Below are positions 19,295 to 28,269 of a DNA stretch of 64,000 nucleotides, one piece after another. Source of the stretch: Halodesulfovibrio sp. (GTDB lineage: Bacteria > Desulfobacterota > Desulfovibrionia > Desulfovibrionales > Desulfovibrionaceae); contig NZ_JAOARI010000036.1 of the NCBI RefSeq assembly GCF_025210605.1, positions 21,164-85,163 of the forward strand. Direction: 5' to 3'. A program made the position numbers and the translations under genes. Below the pieces are notes generated by a model. It was not told where the DNA came from, ran no database searches, and saw only the letters and a list, made by a program, of their open reading frames with translations. Within the stretch, counting starts at the first letter, position 1. Each line of letters opens with the position of its first letter.

Positions 19295-19416
19295 CATGAT
19301 AAAACATTACATTTTTCACCGAGCATATATACCCGGCAAAGATAGTACGTCTTTGACATTGCATCACTAAATAAAACGACTGCTTCCGAGAAAAGCGTAC
19401 AGATATTACCTGCAAA

Positions 19417-19451
19417 AAAAGACCTGATATACATTGTATATCAGGTCTTTT
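19417..19451. terminator. Bidirectional terminator between dehydrogenase gene and thiC
   Basis: GACCTGATATAC / GTATATCAGGTC, 12-bp perfect stem with a 3-base loop and flanking A/T runs. The outer arms are almost the same as those of the terminator at 11327. Confidence 0.93.
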
Positions 19452-19464
19452 ACAATCGGCGCGA

Positions 19465-20754
19465 TTAGTTAGAACACTGTGGATCTTCTTCGATCATCTT
19501 GTAAGCGCAGAACTTGCCGCACATGGCGCATTCGCGTTTATCTTTATGTTCTTCTCTACGCTTTTCAACCATCTCAGGATCAAGAGCAAGCCTTTTCATG
19601 CCGTCCCAATCGAGAGCTTTACGTGCCTTAGAAATATCAAGTTCACGTTCTACAGCTGCTGGTCTACCCATGCAAGCTTCAGCAGCCTGAGCTGCAATAC
19701 GGGATGCCATTACACCGGCATGAACATCTTCAATGCTCGGCAGGGTAAGGTGTTCCGCAGGAGTCAGGTAGCAAAGGAAGTCAACACCAGCTTTAACAGC
19801 AAGCGCACCACCGATAGCACCAGCAATGTGGTCGTAGCCAGGGCTGCTGTCGATTACAAGCGGTCCAAGCACGTACAACGGTGCACCGTGGGTAAGCTTT
19901 TTAATGCTGACAATCTGGGCTTCCACTTCGCTTAATGGAACGTGTCCCGGACCTTCAATCATGCACTGAACGCCAGCTTCGAGACCGCGTTTTGCCAACT
20001 GACCAAGTACCATAACTTCTTCCCACTGTGCTGCGTCACCTGCATCAGTGCCAGCACCAGGACGAAGACCGTCGCCGAGGGAAAGCGTTACGTTGTACTT
20101 ACGTGCAATTTCAAGAATACGGTCGTATCCGGTAAGAAGTGGGTTTTCTTTACCGTTTTTAAGCATCCAGCGCGCAAGAATGGAGCCGCCACGGGAAACA
20201 ATGCCCATAACACGGCTACCATTTGTAGCAAACTCAGCACCACGCATAGTCAAACCGCAATGAACGGTCATGTAGTCTACGCCCTGCTTTGCCTGCTTTT
20301 CAATTTCTTCAAACAATTCTTCCGGCTTAATGTCCGCAGGGTCACGGTCAGAATCAAGATACTGCTGTGCAACAGCATACATTGGCACTGTGCCCAATGG
20401 GAGCTTAGTGGAAGAAATCATTTTTGTTCTGATTGCATCAAGATCACCACCGATGGATAAATCCATCACAGTATCTGCACCGGCGTTAATGGCAGTTTGC
20501 AGCTTAACCATTTCGCAACGGAAATCGTTTTTCAACGGTGAAGTACCGATATTGGCGTTAACTTTTACAGACGCAGGTTGACCGACCAGCGTCGGAAGAA
20601 CATCAGGGTGTTCAGGGTTACCAAGCAGCACCATGGTGCCATTCTCGATTCCCTGCTTGATTACATCAGCTTCCAGCCGCTCTTTTTTTACCAACTCATC
20701 AATATGTGCTTCAAACAACCCGGCAAGCGCCGTGTTCTGTGTCAAAATAGACAT
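19465..20754 (-). CDS. thiC: Phosphomethylpyrimidine synthase ThiC (or ThiC-like BzaF)
   Basis: A 429-residue radical SAM enzyme of the ThiC superfamily, converting aminoimidazole ribotide to the thiamine pyrimidine. Family segments include VNANIGTSP, TVMDLSIGGDLDAIR, YMTVHCGLT, LSLGDGLRPGA, MIEGPGHVPL and LGPLVIDSSPGYDHI. The C-terminal cluster motif reads CAMCGKFC (C-x2-C-x3-C), one residue shorter than the C-x2-C-x4-C I recall for E. coli ThiC; short anaerobe-type ThiC proteins may normally look like this. ATG 20754 has AGGAAG upstream and is preferred to GTG 20763. I see no TPP riboswitch in the leader. A benzimidazole-forming paralogue (BzaF) cannot be excluded. Confidence 0.88.
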   Translation of the reverse strand: MSILTQNTALAGLFEAHIDELVKKERLEADVIKQGIENGTMVLLGNPEHPDVLPTLVGQPASVKVNANIGTSPLKNDFRCEMVKLQTAINAGADTVMDLSIGGDLDAIRTKMISSTKLPLGTVPMYAVAQQYLDSDRDPADIKPEELFEEIEKQAKQGVDYMTVHCGLTMRGAEFATNGSRVMGIVSRGGSILARWMLKNGKENPLLTGYDRILEIARKYNVTLSLGDGLRPGAGTDAGDAAQWEEVMVLGQLAKRGLEAGVQCMIEGPGHVPLSEVEAQIVSIKKLTHGAPLYVLGPLVIDSSPGYDHIAGAIGGALAVKAGVDFLCYLTPAEHLTLPSIEDVHAGVMASRIAAQAAEACMGRPAAVERELDISKARKALDWDGMKRLALDPEMVEKRREEHKDKRECAMCGKFCAYKMIEEDPQCSN

Positions 20755-20894
20755 GTTATTCACTTCCTAATGGGTACGAAGAAAGAGGTGTGGAACAAAC
20801 AACAACGGTTGGCATTACAAACGAATGTTGCATAATAAGCAAGTGGCACAGACAATTTTTATGTAAAATTTTTTCCTGAGCCGCTCAATACGCA

Positions 20895-21365
20895 TTATCC
20901 CCCTATAACTTTTCGATAATTATCACGATATCTTTTCATATCCTGCGAAGAAATCTGATTAAAGAGAACAAGCACCTCTGCAACACCCATAGAGCTAATG
21001 TTTTTCTTTCTGTACTCTTCAGCTTTTGTAACGTGCTCCTGCGTAATGTACCCTTGCGCTAAAAGGTACTCCACAAAAGTCATATACTTATAGCGTTCTT
21101 TTTCAAGATTACGCTCAGTTTCAGCTTGCCTGCTCTCCGCTAAGGAGCGTTCCAGCAGCATATACTCCTTTGTGTACTCAGCAATCTCTTCATTCAAAGA
21201 CCCTATCTCCGACTCATAGGACTCTTTTCGCATCACCATTCCATTGTTCTCTGTTTCCAGTCTGGCAAGTACGTCACGCATTTCATTGTATTTTTTAAGT
21301 AAGGTCAGGAGAATAAGAATTAAAGTAATGCTGCACGCAAGAATAATAAAATACATTGATTCCAT
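20895..21365 (-). CDS. Membrane-anchored coiled-coil protein of unknown function
   Basis: 156 residues. An N-terminal membrane helix (YFIILACSITLILILLTLL, about 5-23) leads into a long charged coiled coil (about 28-95) and a small C-terminal helical domain (TFVEYLLAQGYITQEHVTKAEEY...). GGAG lies 10 bases before ATG 21365. I do not recognise the family. It lies upstream of thiC in the same direction with a gap of about 140 bases, so co-transcription is possible but not evident. Confidence 0.75.
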   Translation of the reverse strand: MESMYFIILACSITLILILLTLLKKYNEMRDVLARLETENNGMVMRKESYESEIGSLNEEIAEYTKEYMLLERSLAESRQAETERNLEKERYKYMTFVEYLLAQGYITQEHVTKAEEYRKKNISSMGVAEVLVLFNQISSQDMKRYRDNYRKVIGG

Positions 21366-21709
21366 ACTAAATGGCTCCGTTCAAAATAACACGTATGTGT
21401 CTATAACGATACATTTCGGCTATGCCATCGCATCGTCCCCCGAAACACCGCGAATAAAGTTGTAACACAAGGCAGGCACACACAGCAGCGCAATGTGCTG
21501 TTATTTACGAGTAAATATGCGTTACTGATAGCGGCAATGACAGTCTCCTGCAACACCGAAAACACAGGATACCATCTACCCTGAACTTTATCGGAGATTT
21601 TTCAGGTATCTTGAGTGCATCAGTCAACTTTATTTATGCCGAAAAACAGCAAAAGTACTTTTTGCCAGCATGTATACTTTTATGTATGAAACACCCACCT
21701 AACACAAAT

Positions 21710-21738
21710 TCACCATGCAGATAGCATGAGTCTGGTGA
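21710..21738 (+). promoter_or_regulatory. Leader hairpin upstream of radical SAM gene
   Basis: CATGC (21714-21718) pairs with GCATG (21724-21728) over a 5-base loop, and flanking TCAC pairs with GTGA (21735-21738) around a 6-base bulge. It could be the first element of a structured leader; the class is not recognised. Confidence 0.4.
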
Positions 21739-21790
21739 CAACGCCTTTATCTGCCCATGACGTTTACGCCAACGCAGCATAAGGATTCTG

Positions 21791-21865
21791 GGAAATTTAC
21801 ATTGCGAAAGCCACGTTGCTCTCTGTTAGTTAAATTTTCCGTGCCCCACCGCAACGTGCGGTTTT
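21791..21865 (+). promoter_or_regulatory. Candidate transcription attenuator or riboswitch expression platform
   Basis: Three mutually constraining pairings are visible. GGAAATTTA (21791-21799) pairs with TAAATTTTCC (21831-21840) with one bulge. CACGTTGC (21812-21819) pairs perfectly with GCAACGTG (21851-21858). A compact terminator-like hairpin ACCGCA-ACG-TGCGGT (21849-21863), followed by TTT and G, uses the same bases as the second pairing. So the CACGTTGC arm could act as an antiterminator. The first two stems are interleaved and could instead form a pseudoknot. The gene starts 45 bases downstream. No known riboswitch consensus was recognised. Confidence 0.5.
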
Positions 21866-21909
21866 GTCATCACCCTCATACTAACTCTGTACTTATATAG
21901 AGAGATACT

Positions 21910-23184
21910 ATGGCTTCTTCAAAAATCCGCCCAAAACTTCTTGTGGCAGACAAAGACGGTAATATTTACGACCACCCCGACCTGCTTATGCTGTGCCGTC
22001 GCGGTAATGATCTTGCACAACCACGTCCTGATGAACTTATGCCGCTTCCTGAAGGCAGTGATATTTTCATGCTCCCCGGTCGCCGTGCGCTTGGTCTCGA
22101 TCCAGAAGACGGCGAAGTGGAACAGATGGAAGAATATGCAGTGGCTGCATTTGTGGCACCTGCACACACTCTTACTGCACATGCTGCCTACCAAAGTGAT
22201 GACGATGCCCCAACGCTGCCGCTGTTTGCTTACGGCGCAGTAGGCTTTGCCAACGGCAAATTTTATGTAGCAGCAAAAAAAGTAGATCAGGACGTACGTC
22301 AGGTTTTCCGTGGGTTTTCCGGCAAAAAAATCAAACGGTTTGCGAATACTATTTTAGAAAACTATAAAGAAAACCGCTTGATGCAACACATTATGAATAA
22401 ATGTGTTCTTAAATACTCCTGCCCTGCTGCCAAAAACCTCGCAATCGGTCGATACGAAGCACCGCTACCTACATCCCGCACATGTAACGCCCGTTGCATC
22501 GGTTGTATTTCTTTTCAGGAAAATACATCAAAAATCTGTGCATCACCGCAAGACCGGTTGGACTTTACTCCTACAGCAGAAGAAGTATGCGGCGTAATGC
22601 GTCATCATGTTGCTAACGAAACAGAAAAGCCGATCTTTTCATTCGGTCAAGGCTGTGAAGGCGAGCCTCTCACTCAAGCCGATATGATTACAGAAGCTAT
22701 TACCATGTTCCGTGGAGAAGGTGGGCGTGGAACTATCAACATGAACACCAACGCTTCGTTACCGGACAAAGTAGCACAGCTTGCAGATGCAGGGTTATCC
22801 TCTATCCGCGTAAGCCTTAACTCTGCCCGCGAAGAAGTATACAACCGTTATTATCGTCCAAACGGATACTGTTTCGCCGACGTTAAGCAGTCTATTCTGG
22901 AAGCAAAAGCACGTAACAAATGGGTTTCCCTGAATTTGCTGTACTTCCCCGGCGTAACTGATTCTGAACCGGAATTTGAAGCGCTGGTTACATTGATTAA
23001 AGATACGAAACTGGACTTCATCCAGTTGCGTAACCTTAATATTGACCCTGAAATGTATCTGGAATTGCTCAGCGACATAGACTTTGGGGCAAGTATGGGC
23101 TTCACTTTCTTTAGAAAAAGACTCAAGAAAGAATGTCCTTGGATAGATTTCGGGTACTTCAACCCATACATTGACGAAGAATAG
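21910..23184 (+). CDS. Radical SAM protein of unassigned function
   Basis: 424 residues. The radical SAM cluster motif is TCNARCIGC (C-x3-C-x2-C) near residue 195, followed by SAM-binding features FSFGQGCEGEPL and the strand INMNTNASLPD, as in MoaA/anaerobic-activator-like enzymes. The first 170 residues are a separate N-terminal region (beginning KLLVADKDGNIYDHPDLLMLCRRGN) that I do not recognise; it might bind a substrate or partner. There is no SPASM-like cysteine cluster at the C-terminus. It stands alone between a structured leader and a terminator. Substrate unknown. Confidence 0.85.
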   Translation: MASSKIRPKLLVADKDGNIYDHPDLLMLCRRGNDLAQPRPDELMPLPEGSDIFMLPGRRALGLDPEDGEVEQMEEYAVAAFVAPAHTLTAHAAYQSDDDAPTLPLFAYGAVGFANGKFYVAAKKVDQDVRQVFRGFSGKKIKRFANTILENYKENRLMQHIMNKCVLKYSCPAAKNLAIGRYEAPLPTSRTCNARCIGCISFQENTSKICASPQDRLDFTPTAEEVCGVMRHHVANETEKPIFSFGQGCEGEPLTQADMITEAITMFRGEGGRGTINMNTNASLPDKVAQLADAGLSSIRVSLNSAREEVYNRYYRPNGYCFADVKQSILEAKARNKWVSLNLLYFPGVTDSEPEFEALVTLIKDTKLDFIQLRNLNIDPEMYLELLSDIDFGASMGFTFFRKRLKKECPWIDFGYFNPYIDEE

Positions 23185-23199
23185 CCCTCGAAAAACTTC

Positions 23200-23233
23200 A
23201 AGTCTGCATTCTATCTCCGAATGCAGACTTTTT
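23200..23233 (+). terminator. Terminator after radical SAM gene
   Basis: AAGTCTGCATTC / GAATGCAGACTT, 12-bp perfect stem with a 7-base loop and a T run. Confidence 0.93.
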
Positions 23234-23250
23234 ATTTGCCGGAGCATACC

Positions 23251-24582
23251 ATGACAACCACCGTAGAATCTTTGAACGAACACGCGTACAAGAACGCACC
23301 AGCAAAAACGTTTATCAGCATGTCGATCCCCGTGTTGCTGTCTCTCATTGCAGAACCGCTCACCGGCTTAGTTGATACTGCGTTTGTTGCGCGGCTGGGA
23401 ACTGACCCGCTGGCTGCTCTCGGAATCGGCACAATGGTTCTCACGTCAGCATTTCTTGTTTTTAACTTTCTCGGAGTCGGGACACAAACAGAGATCGCAC
23501 ATACTATCGGTGCGGAAAACAAAAAAGAGACAGTCATCACAGCCAGTACTGCGCTGCTTCTCGCAACGGCTATCGGCATTGTTGCCTCATTATTACCGCT
23601 CTTTTTTCTGCCACAAATTTCTGTCTTTATGGGAGCCAAAGGTGCAGTCACAGATCTTTCTGTAGACTACATGGCATGCCGTATATTCGGAGGTCCGGCA
23701 GTCCTTTTCACTATGGCAGCATTCGGTATTTTTAGAGGGCTGCAAGACATGCGCACCCCGCTTATCGTTACAACGATAATCAACGTACTGAACGTGTTGC
23801 TGGACTGGCTTCTTATTTTTGGTATCGGTCCTTTTCCAGAAATGGGCGTCACAGGCGCAGCATTGGCAACCACTATCAGCCAGTACGTTGGCATGGCGAT
23901 TACGCTTTACGCTCTTCAGAAAAAACTTGGTTTAGCATTAACGTTCGACCTTCCGCGCTGTAAGCGACTTTTATCCATCGGATGGGATATGACCGTACGA
24001 ACAGGTCTTGTTATTGCTTTTCTGCTCTACTGTACACGTACAGCCACGCAGGCAGGCGCAATCGAAGGTGCTGCCCACCAAGGCGTACGTCAGTTCGCTG
24101 TATTCAACACACTCCTGCTTGATACATTTGCCATCACCGGGCAAAGCCTGACAGGATTCTTCAAGGGCAAAAATGATACACCGATGATTAAGCAGGTTAT
24201 CCGCCAAACATTCGGGTATAGCTTCGGAACCGGCGTAATTACGGGTGTACTTATGATTGCAGGAGCCAGCCTGTTTGCAAAATTTCTTATTCCACCTGAG
24301 GCACATGCTGTATTCTATCCAGCATGGACGGTTACAGCGTTGTTCCAGCCTACAAACTCACTTTCGTATGCAACAGATGGCGTGCTGTGGGGAATCGGGG
24401 ACTTTGCCTTTACGCGAAATGCTATGTGTATTTCATGCCTTATCGGCATTGTCTTCATCTCAGTCATAACAATGCTTAAACCATCGCAGCCACTCATGTG
24501 GATCTGGCTTGCAACTGGCGGCATGATGCTAATTCGTTCAAGCCTCGGCTGTTACCGCTGCTGGCAGCTAACTCGAGCATAA
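23251..24582 (+). CDS. MATE family efflux transporter
   Basis: 443 residues with about 12 predicted membrane helices in two similar halves, each beginning with a segment like SIPVLLSLIAEPLTGLVDTAFVARLGTDPLAALGI, the MATE signature (DinF subgroup). Such proteins export drugs or metabolites in exchange for Na+ or H+. ATG 23251 has GCCGGAG upstream; the longer reading from 23221 would start inside the preceding terminator. Ends before a strong terminator. Substrate unknown. Confidence 0.92.
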   Translation: MTTTVESLNEHAYKNAPAKTFISMSIPVLLSLIAEPLTGLVDTAFVARLGTDPLAALGIGTMVLTSAFLVFNFLGVGTQTEIAHTIGAENKKETVITASTALLLATAIGIVASLLPLFFLPQISVFMGAKGAVTDLSVDYMACRIFGGPAVLFTMAAFGIFRGLQDMRTPLIVTTIINVLNVLLDWLLIFGIGPFPEMGVTGAALATTISQYVGMAITLYALQKKLGLALTFDLPRCKRLLSIGWDMTVRTGLVIAFLLYCTRTATQAGAIEGAAHQGVRQFAVFNTLLLDTFAITGQSLTGFFKGKNDTPMIKQVIRQTFGYSFGTGVITGVLMIAGASLFAKFLIPPEAHAVFYPAWTVTALFQPTNSLSYATDGVLWGIGDFAFTRNAMCISCLIGIVFISVITMLKPSQPLMWIWLATGGMMLIRSSLGCYRCWQLTRA

Positions 24583-24651
24583 CTACGATGCATTACAGCT
24601 CACGCAAAATATTGCAGCATTTTTAAACCAAACGTACTGACGTAAACAAAT

Positions 24652-24693
24652 TGCGGGCTACCATCTTCATGATGGCAGCCCGCATTTCCTTTT
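24652..24693 (+). terminator. Terminator after MATE gene
   Basis: TGCGGGCTACCATC / GATGGCAGCCCGCA with one mismatch, 5-base loop, then TTTCCTTTT. Confidence 0.88.
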
Positions 24694-24746
24694 CAATTCT
24701 TTCACACAGTGCCTAAAGCACCCGTGTATCTTTTCAATTAACCACG

Positions 24747-26258
24747 TTACATGTCAGCAGTTTCGGAAACTCTCTGCTCCTGACTCATGCCTGCAAGGCG
24801 TTGAACGAGATTTATATCAAGCCCAAGCCCCTGAGAAACGCGTTCACCGTACTCCGCATCTGCCAGATAAAAGATTGCGCATTGACGAAGTTGTATGCGA
24901 AGTGGAACTTCTTTCATGTGCCCGACAATATTTGTAATCAAGCTATCACGATCTGCTTCCGTCATTACGTGCCGATACAGATTCCCTGCTTGCACAAAGT
25001 CGTCATTCCTATGTGCAAACTCATAACGAGAGCCTGCGCCACTCAACGGAATATCTGGTTCTTCATTTTTACCTTCCGGTTGAATCTCGCTGAAACTGTT
25101 CGGCCAGTAATTTGGTCTACCGCCCCCATTATCATCAACGCGCATTAAACCATCCCGCTGGTGATTAAGAGGCATAGAGTTCTTCGGTTGGTTTACAGGA
25201 ATAAGATTATAATTAGGACCAAGACGATGTATATGTGTATCGTGATAGGAGAATAACCGTGCTTGAAGCATTTTGTCTGGTGAAACACCTATGCCGGGAA
25301 CCAAGTTGCTTGGACTGAACGCTGCTTGCTCAACTTCTGCAAAATAGTTTTCTGGATTTTTATTAAGCACTAGCTTGCCGACTGTTAGAGGCGGAACCTG
25401 ACTGTGCGGCCAAACCTTTGTTATATCTAAAATATCCCATTCAAACTCTTCTGCCTGCTCAGGAGTAAGTATCTGCATTTCCAATGTCCACGAAGGATAG
25501 TCACCTTTTTCAATGGAATCGTACAAATCCCGTGTGGCGTGGTCAGGATCTTTACCGCACATTTCTTTTGCTTCTGTACCGGTAAAATTCTTAATGCCCT
25601 GATCGGTTTTGAAATGATACTGAACCCAGAAATACTCTCCAGTATCGGTGTACCATTTGTACGTGTGGCTAGAGTATCCATTCATATGCCGGTATGTGGC
25701 AGGCGTGCCCCTATCTGAAAACAGAATAGTAACCTGATGGATAGATTCCGGTGTTAATGACCAAAAATCCCAAGCCATCGTTGCACTTTTTAAATTTGTT
25801 GCTGGCTCACGCTTCTGTGTATGGATAAAATCAGGGAACTTGAGTGGATCTCGAATAAAGAAAACTGGGGTATTGTTCCCCGTCATGTCATAGTTCCCCT
25901 CTTCCGTATAAAACTTTATTGCAAAGCCGCGAGGGTCACGTTCAGCGTCTGCACTGCCCTTCTCGCCACCAACGGTAGAAAATCTAACAAAAACATCAGT
26001 CTTTTTACCTACAGCGGACAAAAAAGCAGCCTTGGTATACTTTGTTACGTCCGCTGTGACTTCAAAATATCCATATGCACCTGCGCCCTTGGCATGAACA
26101 ACACGCTCTGGGATTCTCTCACGATCAAAGTGACTCAATTTTTCGAGCAAATGTACGTCCTGCATCAAAACAGGTCCGCGCTCGCCCGCAGTCAATGAAT
26201 TTTGGTCGTTACCCACAGGACGCCCGAATGCCGATTTCATGATTTTTTTCTTGGACAT
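24747..26258 (-). CDS. katA: Monofunctional heme catalase (small-subunit clade)
   Basis: 503 residues, breaking hydrogen peroxide to water and oxygen in the cytoplasm. Catalytic His55 in [12 protein letters not shown], Asn128 in [11 protein letters not shown], and the proximal heme ligand Tyr in [18 protein letters not shown] are all present, as is the family length of small-subunit catalases (about 480-510). ATG 26258 follows GAGAGGAG with good spacing; the longer reading to 26297 lacks a site. It has no signal peptide. A catalase fits a sulfate reducer exposed to oxygen in sediment. I saw no convincing PerR or OxyR box. Confidence 0.96.
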   Translation of the reverse strand: MSKKKIMKSAFGRPVGNDQNSLTAGERGPVLMQDVHLLEKLSHFDRERIPERVVHAKGAGAYGYFEVTADVTKYTKAAFLSAVGKKTDVFVRFSTVGGEKGSADAERDPRGFAIKFYTEEGNYDMTGNNTPVFFIRDPLKFPDFIHTQKREPATNLKSATMAWDFWSLTPESIHQVTILFSDRGTPATYRHMNGYSSHTYKWYTDTGEYFWVQYHFKTDQGIKNFTGTEAKEMCGKDPDHATRDLYDSIEKGDYPSWTLEMQILTPEQAEEFEWDILDITKVWPHSQVPPLTVGKLVLNKNPENYFAEVEQAAFSPSNLVPGIGVSPDKMLQARLFSYHDTHIHRLGPNYNLIPVNQPKNSMPLNHQRDGLMRVDDNGGGRPNYWPNSFSEIQPEGKNEEPDIPLSGAGSRYEFAHRNDDFVQAGNLYRHVMTEADRDSLITNIVGHMKEVPLRIQLRQCAIFYLADAEYGERVSQGLGLDINLVQRLAGMSQEQRVSETADM

Positions 26259-26404
26259 GTAATGACTCCTCTCTATCAACATGTGCGAATCTCTCACAAC
26301 ATTGTATTCATTTTAATAGAGACAACGTTACTATATATCCCCCACACCAACTTTGATAAAATCACGCCAATTCTACACGCCCATAACTTTCGAAAACACG
26401 AGGC

Positions 26405-26439
26405 AAAAAAAAAGTCCCCGCAACGGCGAGGACTTTTTT
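26405..26439. terminator. Terminator, both strands
   Basis: GTCCCCGC / GCGAGGAC stem (one mismatch) with 4-base loop, flanked by a run of A and a run of T. It is placed to end the minus-strand gene at 26453. Confidence 0.88.
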
Positions 26440-26452
26440 GACATTCGTGCTG

Positions 26453-27259
26453 TTATAACAGCTTATCACTTTGAGACGGTGGAAGAGATTTTGGCTCAAT
26501 AACGGTTCCACCTTCAATGGCGGTTTCTGGATCAATATCAATTGGTCCATTCCCTTTTGATGATGAATCAGCAATGAGCATTCGACCATCAGGGGTAATT
26601 GCTGTTTTCTGATCGATAATAGCAATACCGGTTTTTTCAAGAACTTCGCGTCTAAATGCATACTCTTCAGATACTCGACGAGTGCGGTACATGAAGTACA
26701 TTTTACAGACGTAGCTGATAATCCATGCGGAGACCAGACCTACACTAATCCAGATAGCAAGTTCCGCCGCAACTTCACCGAGCTTTAAAATAAACCCGAT
26801 AATAATATCCATATTATACAACAACATGCCCACGAACAAAAATCCCGCAAGCAGAATTGTTGTTGGCATACCGTTGATAAGATGAATCCAGCTGCGCATT
26901 TTTTCAGGAATATGTTCATTATCAACATGTTCCATTACCGGATCACCGTTGATGAAACGGTTAAAGCCCATTCCGATAATTTGAATGATGAACATAACTG
27001 CGATTGGAGCGAGCAATACCGCTACCAAGTACGCTTTCCAAGGGAAAAGGTATTCCATACCCCCGTCAGGGTTTGGCTGCAAATTCGTAACACCGTGAAG
27101 GATAGCAACTACTGTTACTACACATTCAACAATGATGATACCGAGTGCTATGTATGTAAGAAGAGATTTTTTCTCCTTCTCGTTGAGGACAGCCCCCAAA
27201 CTGCCGGCCGCAAAAGAATGAGTACTCTTTTTCTGGGTATCGTTTTCGGTTTCGCTCAT
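26453..27259 (-). CDS. Four-helix membrane protein of unknown function
   Basis: 268 residues. Four likely membrane helices: LLTYIALGIIIVECVVTVVAIL, YLVAVLLAPIAVMFIIQIIGM, TTILLAGFLFVGMLLY with its continuation, and LAIWISVGLVSAWIISYV. A soluble, acidic C-terminal tail of about 70 residues follows, ending in Pro/Ser-rich sequence. ATG 27259 has GGGAGGAAG upstream and is preferred to the longer start at 27283. I do not recognise the family, and neighbours give no clue. Confidence 0.78.
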   Translation of the reverse strand: MSETENDTQKKSTHSFAAGSLGAVLNEKEKKSLLTYIALGIIIVECVVTVVAILHGVTNLQPNPDGGMEYLFPWKAYLVAVLLAPIAVMFIIQIIGMGFNRFINGDPVMEHVDNEHIPEKMRSWIHLINGMPTTILLAGFLFVGMLLYNMDIIIGFILKLGEVAAELAIWISVGLVSAWIISYVCKMYFMYRTRRVSEEYAFRREVLEKTGIAIIDQKTAITPDGRMLIADSSSKGNGPIDIDPETAIEGGTVIEPKSLPPSQSDKLL

Positions 27260-27417
27260 TATCCTATCTTCCTCCCGCAGCAACGAGTGCTGATTTCTAT
27301 ACAGTCAAGGACTTGCTACAGGACTGAACTGTTTTTTTCAAGCATGTATCAAAGAAAAAAACATTGTATCTAGTTCAATGTCCTGATTTTTATTCGTGAA
27401 ACGAAGGATTCAGCGTA

Positions 27418-27681
27418 TTATAGAAAATTTTGTACAGGATGCGTCGCTATGTATTTTTGTACATCTTCCGGTAACTGATCTTTTTCTATTGGTGCAAATC
27501 GTCTCACCAGAGTTCCGTCTGCCAACTTTTTTTCTCCATAAAATTCCGCTGCCGGTCTTGTAAACCAAGTATAGTCGCTTGGATAGAGTGTCCGGTAGAT
27601 CACAACAACGTCATCAGTCGTGGTATCAAGCGCCTCTGTGACTGTCTGATAATACTTTCCTTTAAAATGCTTGTAGAACAT
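27418..27681 (-). CDS. DUF1653 family protein
   Basis: An 87-residue protein. The pattern YKHFKGKYYQTVTEALDTTTDDVVVIYRTLYPSDYTWFTRPAAEFY matches the DUF1653 domain (short beta-rich, typical YRHYKGxxY...VVYRxLY...WxRPxxMF). The role is unknown. GAGAGG precedes the ATG. Single gene. Confidence 0.85.
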   Translation of the reverse strand: MFYKHFKGKYYQTVTEALDTTTDDVVVIYRTLYPSDYTWFTRPAAEFYGEKKLADGTLVRRFAPIEKDQLPEDVQKYIATHPVQNFL

Positions 27682-28269
27682 GTAGCCTCTCTCAATCCAA
27701 CAACATCCAGCTCGTAATCGTTCGATATTACTGAAAATCAGACAAAATAGTCACATTTTTGACAAGAAAAAAAGAAACACGGTTGGCATGCGGGTCAACA
27801 AAAATCCTCCCTGTCACACCAAACCGTGTACTTAGAATACCCTTGCAGTCTACTTCTTGTAAAGTCTACAGGTAAAACTAAAGTAACAGCCTCTCACCAC
27901 CCGAAAACAGGGACAAAAATATTTTCTGCTACCGAGAGTGTATTTCGCAACTGTACACCTGTGTTGCTGCCATCTTTCGCTCTTTGCTACAGTTTCAGAA
28001 AAAAAGCTGTCTCAAGATAACGCTGCTGCGCCTTCAACATCTTTTTCACTTCTACCGCACAAAGGGAAAGTTCTACTTAGCATCACTGTATATACAACCC
28101 TAAAGTACACCCTAGTTGCTTGCCATTTTGAGTAAAAAAAAGCCAAACCCGATACCCAATTCTCAGGCAATTCAAAGTCTGGCTTTTATTCTCTAGTACC
28201 AGCAGTGCACCAGACGTTTCGACAGAACTAATGTCCTAGTCGAACGAACGTTCCGGCGCACGCCCTTGT
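27682..28269. other. Intergenic region between DUF1653 gene and lutC
   Basis: 588 bases. Short open frames at 27826-28135 have no good start signals, show no recognisable family and look accidental. The only clear element is the probable lutC terminator at 28134-28187. Near 28215-28253 there is a weak inverted repeat (CGTTTCGAC / GTCGAACG), of no known role. Confidence 0.5.
28134..28187 (-). terminator. Probable terminator of lut operon
   Basis: On the minus strand AAAAGCCAGAC pairs with GTTTGGCTTTT (one mismatch) over a loop of about 30 bases, then a run of T. The large loop makes it less certain. Confidence 0.6.

Larger units (their letters stand above)
21366..21909. other. Long intergenic leader before radical SAM gene
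   Basis: 544 bases without a credible gene. The half nearest the radical SAM gene is rich in structure: a hairpin at 21710-21738 and the attenuator-like element at 21791-21865. It also holds the upstream region of the coiled-coil gene on the minus strand, at its left end. Confidence 0.6.

Noticed and set aside
19942..20460. A 172-codon plus-strand frame opposite thiC
   Set aside because: Shadow of thiC with no start signal or family resemblance.
20755..20894. TPP riboswitch upstream of thiC
   Set aside because: Neither the CUGAGA box nor the GGAUAAUGCCAGC-type segment is present on the minus strand; the GGCATTA seen at about 20811 lacks the rest.
23221..23250. Longer start for the MATE gene
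   Set aside because: It would begin inside the preceding terminator stem; ATG 23251 has its own ribosome site.
26259..26400. PerR box upstream of catalase
   Set aside because: Only loose AT-rich similarity; no symmetric TTATAAT-N-ATTATAA element.
27826..28135. Two short plus-strand open frames
   Set aside because: No ribosome site, no recognisable family, atypical composition and overlap with each other.
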